From Acinetobacter halotolerans (GTDB lineage Bacteria; Pseudomonadota; Gammaproteobacteria; Pseudomonadales; Moraxellaceae), in contig NZ_SGIM01000004.1 in NCBI RefSeq assembly GCF_004208515.1, forward strand, positions 124,001 through 188,000: DNA of 64,000 bases, given 5' to 3'. Under the pieces are notes generated by a model. It was not told the origin of the DNA. It did not search any database and was given only the letters and a program-made list of their open reading frames with translations. Below, one piece after another: positions 58,275 to 64,000 of this stretch. Within the stretch, counting starts at the first letter, position 1. Each line of letters starts with the position of its first letter. The translations under genes were made by a program, and so were the position numbers.

Positions 58275-59720
58275 CTAGTGCAAATAAGCTTTGAATGTTT
58301 CGATTGCGCGGACACGACTGCTTTTTAGATCGACGATCGGCACTGGATAATTTAAGCTTTTAACTGAATTTTTAGCATAAGGTTCATGGATGGATTTGTC
58401 ATCTAAATCAGCAAGCTCAGGCAGCCATTTGCGAATATAATCTCCTTGTGGATCAAATTTTTGCGATTGGCTGACTGGATTGAAGATACGAAAATAGGGC
58501 ACCGCATCGGTACCTGTGGATGCACACCATTGCCATCCACCATTATTGGCAGCCAAATCTCCATCAATCAGATGTTGCATAAACCATTGTTCACCCTTAC
58601 GCCAATCAATCAGTAAATTCTTACTTAAGAACATGGCACAAATCATGCGGACTCGATTGTGCATCCAACCTGTGGCGAGTAATTGACGCATACCCGCATC
58701 AACGATTGGAATGCCTGTTTGTCCTTGTTTCCATTTTTCAAGTCCAATTGGATCATCACGCCAGCCAATATTTTGGGTGGAGGATTTAAACGGCAAATGT
58801 TTCGAAACTTTGGGGAAATCAAACAGAATATGTTGATAAAACTCGCGCCATAACAACTCATCTAGCCATGTTTGTTGACCTTCTGATTGGATAATAAAAT
58901 CACCTTGTTGTTGGCGAAATAAGGCCTGAATACATTGGCGAATTGAGATGATGCCGATATTCATATACGCCGAGAGTTGACTGGTTCCTGCTTGGGCAGG
59001 TAAGTCACGTTCATTTTTATAGTTGATCAATTTTTCATCTATAAATTGATCGAGTAAATGCAGTGCGTATGCTTCACCGATTTTCCAATTTTCTATGCAT
59101 GGCTGAGGAAGTTTTGCCGCGTAGTGTTGTTGTAATGCTTCAATATCTGTTTCTTGCAGTGACGAAAAATCACAGCTAATTTGGGGTTGAGTCTCAGGCA
59201 ACGGATAACATTGGGGTAACCCATGTTGTAAACGCTGATAGCAGGTTTTTTTGAATGCACCAAAGACTTGATAAGGTAAATTGGATTGATTACGTATCGA
59301 AGCGACAGGGAAAAGCGTGCGGTCATTGAGTAGAATAAGATCTTTTTTATGCCGATTTAACAAGGCTTGAGTGTCATGATCACGTTTTAACTCATTTACG
59401 CCGAGTTCAATATTTGCATATACATGTTGAAAATGAAGATGCTGAGATAAATTTTCGAAGAATTTAGGGATATCTTGCCAGTGTGGCACTGTAACTGTGA
59501 TCAGTGGAATATTTAACGCAGTAAGCGCTTGTTTTAGCTGTTTGAGTTGGCGTAAGTAAAACTCAATTTTAATCGGGGCATCATCATGCAGTTGCCATTG
59601 TTCAGGTGACAAGATCACCAGAGCAATCGTAGGTCCTGTTTGTGTAGCATGCCAAAGGGCAGCATGATCATGAATTCTGAGATCTTGGCGAAACCAAATC
59701 AGTTGATAATCGCTTTGCAT
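58275..59720 (-). CDS. phrB: Deoxyribodipyrimidine photolyase
   Basis: A 481-residue cryptochrome/photolyase protein from ATG 59720. N-terminal antenna domain LIWFRQDLRIHDHAAL; FAD domain with ARQ-like and TGIPIVDAGMRQLLATGWMHNRVRMICAMFL, and WQWCASTGTDAVPYFRIFNP. It repairs cyclobutane pyrimidine dimers using blue light. The gap 58071-58274 is AT-rich without a clear feature. Confidence 0.94.
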   Translation of the reverse strand: MQSDYQLIWFRQDLRIHDHAALWHATQTGPTIALVILSPEQWQLHDDAPIKIEFYLRQLKQLKQALTALNIPLITVTVPHWQDIPKFFENLSQHLHFQHVYANIELGVNELKRDHDTQALLNRHKKDLILLNDRTLFPVASIRNQSNLPYQVFGAFKKTCYQRLQHGLPQCYPLPETQPQISCDFSSLQETDIEALQQHYAAKLPQPCIENWKIGEAYALHLLDQFIDEKLINYKNERDLPAQAGTSQLSAYMNIGIISIRQCIQALFRQQQGDFIIQSEGQQTWLDELLWREFYQHILFDFPKVSKHLPFKSSTQNIGWRDDPIGLEKWKQGQTGIPIVDAGMRQLLATGWMHNRVRMICAMFLSKNLLIDWRKGEQWFMQHLIDGDLAANNGGWQWCASTGTDAVPYFRIFNPVSQSQKFDPQGDYIRKWLPELADLDDKSIHEPYAKNSVKSLNYPVPIVDLKSSRVRAIETFKAYLH

Positions 59721-59790
59721 AAAGTAAGAACCACTCAATTTATTAGAAGAGGTAAGGTATTTTTCTTATTTTATAAAAGTGAATGTGAAA

Positions 59791-59818
59791 AAAAAGCAAA
59801 GCCGAGGCTTTGCTTTTT
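59791..59818 (-). terminator. Intrinsic terminator after slyD
   Basis: AAAAAGCAAAGCC/GGCTTTGCTTTTT with a 2-base centre. It works on the minus strand for the FKBP gene and lies between it and phrB. Confidence 0.85.
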
Positions 59819-59840
59819 GTAGTGCTAATTCATAAATGAA

Positions 59841-60323
59841 TTAGTGGTGGTGACCACCTGCACCGTGTACGTGACCGTGATCTAATTCTTCTTGAGAAGC
59901 ATCACGGATTTCTACGATTTCAACTTCAAAAGTAAGGTCTTGACCTGCAAGCGGGAAGTTTGCATCAACAAGAATGTTATCACCTTCAATCGCTTTAACT
60001 GTTACGATCTGTACGCCGTCATCAGTTTGAGCTTGGAATTGCATACCCGGTTGGATGTTGTCCACACCTTGGAACATTTGAGCTGGAACTTCTTGCACGA
60101 GGTCAGGGTTGTATTCACCGTAACCTTCCGCAGCTGGAACGTTTACTGTGAATTTTTCGCCAACAGTTTTACCTGTAAGTGCATTTTCTAAACCAGGAAT
60201 GATATTGCCTGCGCCGTGCAAATATGCAAGTGGTTCACCTTGAGATTTATCAAGTGTTTCACCCTCAGCGTTTGTTAAAGTGTAGTGGAATGAAACCACG
60301 TGGTTATTTGCAATAGCAGTCAT
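59841..60323 (-). CDS. slyD: FKBP-type peptidyl-prolyl isomerase, SlyD type
   Basis: A 160-residue protein from ATG 60323. FKBP core (VVSFHYTLTNAEGETLDKSQGEPLAYLHGAGNIIPGLENAL; VPAAEGYGEYNPDLV) with the inserted IF chaperone domain, and a short His-rich tail (HGHVHGAGGHHH) that can bind nickel. It catalyses prolyl isomerisation and acts as a chaperone. The tail is much shorter than in E. coli. Confidence 0.92.
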   Translation of the reverse strand: MTAIANNHVVSFHYTLTNAEGETLDKSQGEPLAYLHGAGNIIPGLENALTGKTVGEKFTVNVPAAEGYGEYNPDLVQEVPAQMFQGVDNIQPGMQFQAQTDDGVQIVTVKAIEGDNILVDANFPLAGQDLTFEVEIVEIRDASQEELDHGHVHGAGGHHH

Positions 60324-60444
60324 GTTTTTAATCCATGTCATTAATTTAGGTATATATCATAAAGTGAAAAATCGTTTTTGTAGACCATTTTCCACTTTTT
60401 GAAACGATTTCGTTATAAATATGCACGAAATTAAAAATTTCAAC

Positions 60445-61731
60445 TCAATATAGTTTAATTTTTGGACGGACACGTCTCGTGAGCAAATCTTTCATGGTGA
60501 GCATCCCTGCCTGGGTATAACCATGAATATTGGCTTGGTGTAGTCGATACAAAGAAACATACATGGTTTTGGCAATAAAACCTTGTACACTGACATCACC
60601 CAACAATTCTCCAACCGCTTGATTACGGCTTAAAGAAACCAGTGATCCTTTGTCATTAAAGATAAACATTGGTTGAGGCGAGCCTGATAACCGTGCTGCT
60701 AATGCATCGACCAAGAATGTTGCTTGTTGGCTTGCCACTTGTGCACGTGGTCCTAAAGGTGGTTGACGCGCATCTAACTGACAATGTGCACAATCACCAA
60801 ATGCGAACACATTTGGATCAGAATACGTCTGTAAGGTCGCATAGACCATTAAACGGTTAATTTTGTCACGTTTAAAATCAGTAAATGACTCTAGAACTTT
60901 AGGTGCTTTCACACCAGCTGCCCATACCGTAATATCCGAATGCAAAACATGCCCATTACTAAAGTAGACATTAGACTGATCTACTTTTTGTACTTTGTGC
61001 TCCGTCAGAACCTCGATGCCCATTTTCTTGAGTTGCTTGGCGCTATGCGCTGCTGTTTTCTCATTGAGTGCAGGCAGAATGCGATCAGATGCTTCAATTA
61101 ATGTGATTTTGACCTGCTTCGGATTAATTTTCTTTAATCCATAGCGATAAAAGTTCTTGGTGGTTTCAATCAGTTCTGCCGCCAACTCAACTCCAGTCGC
61201 GCCTGCACCAACGATTCCAATATTCAAAGCGCGGTCATTGGGTTGATTTTGCGCTTCGATATAAAGGTGGAATAAATCTTGTTGAAAAATGTCTGCTTGT
61301 TGACGACTGTCTAGGAAATGACAATATTCACGAACACCTTCAGTACCAAAATCATTGGAGACTGAACCTACAGCCAGCACCAAAGTGTCATAACTTAAGC
61401 TTTGAATTTGTGGGGTATGTTCTTTGGAAAGCTGAGGGGGAGCGAGGGTAATTTGTTTTTGATCTTTATTGACATCAATTAAAGTACCAAGCACAAATTC
61501 AAAGTGATGCTTTTCTGCGTGAGCAAAATAATTGGTTTGTTCTTCGTGAGGGTTGATTGAGCCAGCGGCGATTTCGTGAAGGAGCGGTTTCCAGATATGG
61601 GTAAGGTTCTGATCGACTAAAGTAATTTTAGCTTTGTTACGTCGACCAAAACGTTCACCGAGTTGTGTTGCAAGCTCTAAACCACCTGCGCCACCGCCCA
61701 CAATCACGATATGATGTAAGGTTTTGCTCAT
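60445..61731 (-). CDS. ndh: Type II NADH:quinone dehydrogenase
   Basis: A 428-residue flavoprotein. FAD site IVGGGAGGLELATQLGE, NAD site IGIVGAGATGVELAAEL, VFAFGDCAHC and GPRAQVASQQATFLVDAL. The C-terminus has a membrane-binding amphipathic helix. It passes electrons from NADH to quinone without pumping protons, feeding oxidases such as the bd type at 46-48 kb. Confidence 0.93.
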   Translation of the reverse strand: MSKTLHHIVIVGGGAGGLELATQLGERFGRRNKAKITLVDQNLTHIWKPLLHEIAAGSINPHEEQTNYFAHAEKHHFEFVLGTLIDVNKDQKQITLAPPQLSKEHTPQIQSLSYDTLVLAVGSVSNDFGTEGVREYCHFLDSRQQADIFQQDLFHLYIEAQNQPNDRALNIGIVGAGATGVELAAELIETTKNFYRYGLKKINPKQVKITLIEASDRILPALNEKTAAHSAKQLKKMGIEVLTEHKVQKVDQSNVYFSNGHVLHSDITVWAAGVKAPKVLESFTDFKRDKINRLMVYATLQTYSDPNVFAFGDCAHCQLDARQPPLGPRAQVASQQATFLVDALAARLSGSPQPMFIFNDKGSLVSLSRNQAVGELLGDVSVQGFIAKTMYVSLYRLHQANIHGYTQAGMLTMKDLLTRRVRPKIKLY

Positions 61732-61753
61732 GATTAACCTGATTATTTTTGTG

Positions 61754-61788
61754 AAAGGATGGGGGGATTATGCCATCCTTTTTTTATT
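61754..61788. terminator. Terminator between dac gene and ndh
   Basis: AAAGGATGG/CCATCCTTT (61754-61762, 61773-61781) with a 10-base loop and a T-run. On the minus strand it follows the carboxypeptidase gene. Confidence 0.7.
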
Positions 61789-61824
61789 TGTGTATGGTTA
61801 ATCTTGATAAAATTAGTCGAGTTT

Positions 61825-63144
61825 CTATCCTTGATTTAAAGGATGAAGTTTGGCAGCTTGATTATCATTTGTTGAGAAAAACGAGAACAAGTTGGAAAAC
61901 CAAGTCATGATTCTTTGAAAAAGATTGGCTTCTTCAATTTGCACATCATTTTCAATTTGTAAACTACGAAGTAACTGATTATTTTGATAAATTGAAACCG
62001 TGGCGAGGTTCATGGCTTGGGTCAATGGTGCAGTTAAATGTTGTTGATTAAGTTCAATATTGATATGCGTATTGGTCGTTTGTAGCGGCTCGACTGGAGT
62101 GATTTGTTGATTTGTATCAAGCACCTGAATCCGTTGAGTGGCTAAATCAAAAGTATTTAAATCAATCGGTGCGGGTTGAGCATATAAAGACGTAGTCACA
62201 ATGGTTGGCTGTTGTGTTTCAACTTTAAACATTTTCAAAGTTGATTTAATCACTGGAAGTTCAGCAATCAGTCTATGCTTTGGAATGACCTCCTCATCAC
62301 GCGTATAGGTATAAGCCAAGTTCATTAACTTGTGTGCTACCTCAGCGCGTTTTATGGCGTTTGGCGTGCCCAAAACAACCACAATCAAACGTCGGCTATC
62401 TACATGTGAATTAGAAGTAGGGCGCTCTGCTGTTAAAGCTAAATTGTAGCCCGCTGCTTTGGTATAACCCGTTTTTAAGCCGTCAGAGGTCGGATCCATT
62501 TTGAGAGCAAGGTTAGTTGCATGATGGAAACGTTGATTGTAGCTAAAACTTGGCATTTTTGAATAAATCAAATAGTCCGGTGTTTTGGTGACAATGGCTT
62601 GCGCTAACAAACTCAGATCGGCAGCAGTCGAATAATGATCGGTCATGGTAATGCCTGACGGATTACTAAAACGAGTATCTTTCATTCCTAAAGCTTGTGC
62701 TTCTTGATTCATGCGAACCAAAAATTGCGGCACGCTCCCTGAGATTTTTTCAGCCAAGGTTAAGGCGGCATCATTGGCAGACATGATGATCAGACCTGCT
62801 AACAATTGATCTACCGAAATTTGTTCGCCTGCTTTCAAATACATTTGCGACTCATCCCACATCACTGAATTGACAATAGGTGTGGCGGTAAGCACATCTT
62901 CTTTACGTAATTTGCCTGCTTCGATTTCTTTTAAAGCAATATAAGCCACCATCATTTTGGTCAACGATGCTGGCGCACGCTGCACATGACTATTGTGTTC
63001 AGCAATAATTTGTCCTGATTGTACATCGATGATCGACCACGCCTGAGCTTCGACTGTTTCGGGCATAATATTGAGTAAATTTGCATGTGTTAGCTGAGCC
63101 AAAAGCATGCTAAGAAATAAACAGAGGGAGAGATAAAATTTCAC
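61825..63144 (-). CDS. dacC: D-alanyl-D-alanine carboxypeptidase (PBP5/6 family)
   Basis: A 439-residue penicillin-binding protein with a signal peptide (residues 1-21). Active-site SLTK (S60, K63), SAND and KTG (in DGLKTGYTKAAG). The C-terminal beta domain and terminal amphipathic helix (LFQRIMTWFSNLFSFF) anchor it to the inner membrane. It removes the terminal D-Ala from pentapeptides. Symbol chosen by similarity to the PBP5/6 group; dacA is an alternative. Confidence 0.88.
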   Translation of the reverse strand: MKFYLSLCLFLSMLLAQLTHANLLNIMPETVEAQAWSIIDVQSGQIIAEHNSHVQRAPASLTKMMVAYIALKEIEAGKLRKEDVLTATPIVNSVMWDESQMYLKAGEQISVDQLLAGLIIMSANDAALTLAEKISGSVPQFLVRMNQEAQALGMKDTRFSNPSGITMTDHYSTAADLSLLAQAIVTKTPDYLIYSKMPSFSYNQRFHHATNLALKMDPTSDGLKTGYTKAAGYNLALTAERPTSNSHVDSRRLIVVVLGTPNAIKRAEVAHKLMNLAYTYTRDEEVIPKHRLIAELPVIKSTLKMFKVETQQPTIVTTSLYAQPAPIDLNTFDLATQRIQVLDTNQQITPVEPLQTTNTHINIELNQQHLTAPLTQAMNLATVSIYQNNQLLRSLQIENDVQIEEANLFQRIMTWFSNLFSFFSTNDNQAAKLHPLNQG

Positions 63145-63310
63145 TTAAATACCTTTTACAGCCGATCCAGTGGCATGAACGCAAGAAAAGCATGCTATGA
63201 CTTTTCTGCCATAGAATCCAGCAACTTTTGCAGACAATTTCGACAACTGCGCAAGACTTTGTAAAAAAATGATAAGCTGTGAGAAATCTTTCTATTTGCT
63301 ATTTTGAACT

Positions 63311-64000
63311 ATGCTGCACTATCAAATTGAGTTCGATGATTATCGCCAACACCTCATTCATGTCACGCTTCGTTTTCTTGCCAACCCAAATCAAGAACTT
63401 TGGTTGCCAACTTGGATTCCAGGGAGTTATCTGATTCGTGAATTTTCAAAACATATCGAGTCGGTTAAAGCATCGGATGAAGCAGGACGTTTACTCAGTA
63501 TTAAGAAAACCGAGAAAAATCGCTGGCGGTTATTCAATACTGACCATGAACTGATTACGGTTGAATATGATGTCTATGCATACGATTTATCGGTGCGTGG
63601 TGCTTATGTGGATCAAACGCGTGTGTATGTCAATCCAGCCTGTGTTTGTTTGGGACTTCAGGATCAAGAACAATCACCATGTGAAGTGGAACTGTTCCTA
63701 CCAAATGAATTGAAGCATTTTCAGATTGCTACAGGTTTGCCTGCGAAAAGTTTAGTCAAAGGACGTTTTACTTTAAAAGCTGAAAATTATGATCAGCTGA
63801 TTGATAGCCCATTTGAACTCGCTGATCAAAGTCGTTTTAGTTTTGAAGCAAATGGTATTCCTCACGAGTTTGTGATTTCAGGTAAACACAGTGCCAATCT
63901 GCAACGTTTACAAGCTGATATCGAAAAAATATGTCGTACTGAAATCGATATGTTTGGCTCAGCACCATTTCAAAACTATAGCTTTATGACCATGGCGACA
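63311..64000 (+). CDS. M61 family (glycyl) aminopeptidase, 3' truncated by window edge
   Basis: ATG 63311 opens a frame that stays open to the last base (230 codons). The N-terminus MLHYQIEFDDYRQHLIHVTL, LWLPTWIPGSYLIREFSKHIESV and VYAYDLSVRGAYVDQTRVYVNPACV match the M61/PDZ aminopeptidase family N-terminal domain. The HExxH zinc motif would be beyond the window. Likely a cytosolic peptidase active on N-terminal glycine peptides. Confidence 0.85.
   Translation, partial: MLHYQIEFDDYRQHLIHVTLRFLANPNQELWLPTWIPGSYLIREFSKHIESVKASDEAGRLLSIKKTEKNRWRLFNTDHELITVEYDVYAYDLSVRGAYVDQTRVYVNPACVCLGLQDQEQSPCEVELFLPNELKHFQIATGLPAKSLVKGRFTLKAENYDQLIDSPFELADQSRFSFEANGIPHEFVISGKHSANLQRLQADIEKICRTEIDMFGSAPFQNYSFMTMAT

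Noticed and set aside
1..64000. CRISPR array, rRNA or insertion sequence
   Set aside because: Looked for regular short repeats, rRNA signatures and transposase genes on both strands and found none.

Overview
The window looks like a gammaproteobacterial chromosome of the genus Acinetobacter. The evidence is the AT-rich codon use, a chromosomal AAC(6')-I type acetyltransferase of the kind intrinsic to many Acinetobacter species, an UmuC-bearing prophage with a UmuDAb-like operator, and gene neighbourhoods such as pdxB-epmA and mtgA-ppk. The species cannot be fixed from the sequence alone. No rRNA, tRNA or CRISPR array was seen.

Bases 1 to about 26.6 kb are the right-hand part of a prophage; its early and immunity region lies to the left, outside the window. 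The order is: small accessory genes with a Q-like antiterminator (1-1.5 kb); a lambda pR'-like promoter, short leader and terminator (1.66-1.86 kb); more small genes including an HNH/Ref-like nuclease and a NinB-like protein; a P22-type head and tail module (terS, terL, portal, scaffold, coat, gp4-like and gp10-like tail factors, stem and fibre proteins, three ejection-type proteins; 3.8-21.6 kb); a collar-domain tail fibre; a lysis cassette (two holin-like proteins, a GH108-type endolysin, an Rz1-like lipoprotein); then umuC and the integrase on the minus strand, with integrase-type repeats and a candidate attR. The most unusual virion feature is the gp10-like tail gene. Its last ~66 residues sit in a separate ORF, behind an extra ~270-residue domain appended to the truncated gp10.

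From 26.8 to 50 kb the window is chromosomal: pdxB-epmA, a rhomboid protease, nfuA, a Fur-box TonB receptor, an alpha/beta hydrolase, beta-carbonic anhydrase, aac(6'), tesA diverging from a YbbA/YbbP ABC system, a VOC protein with a promoter and a multi-hairpin 5' leader, a second rhomboid, mtgA, ppk, a nitronate monooxygenase, a cyanide-insensitive-type bd oxidase operon with its tiny third subunit, a DUF2946-like protein and a VIT-family transporter.

Bases 50.1-58.1 kb hold two converging operons that look like a synthase-dependent exopolysaccharide system: an NfrA-like TPR/outer-membrane barrel plus WecB (+), facing a GGDEF-like membrane protein, an unknown membrane protein, a GT2 synthase, a BcsB-like protein and a TIM-barrel-like lipoprotein (-). 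The NfrA + WecB + GT2 pairing recalls the E. coli NfrA/NfrB/WecB polysaccharide that phage N4 uses. The presence of a BcsB-like subunit and a degenerate GGDEF-like protein makes this version distinct. The window ends with phrB, slyD, ndh, a PBP5-type dac gene and the start of an M61 peptidase gene.
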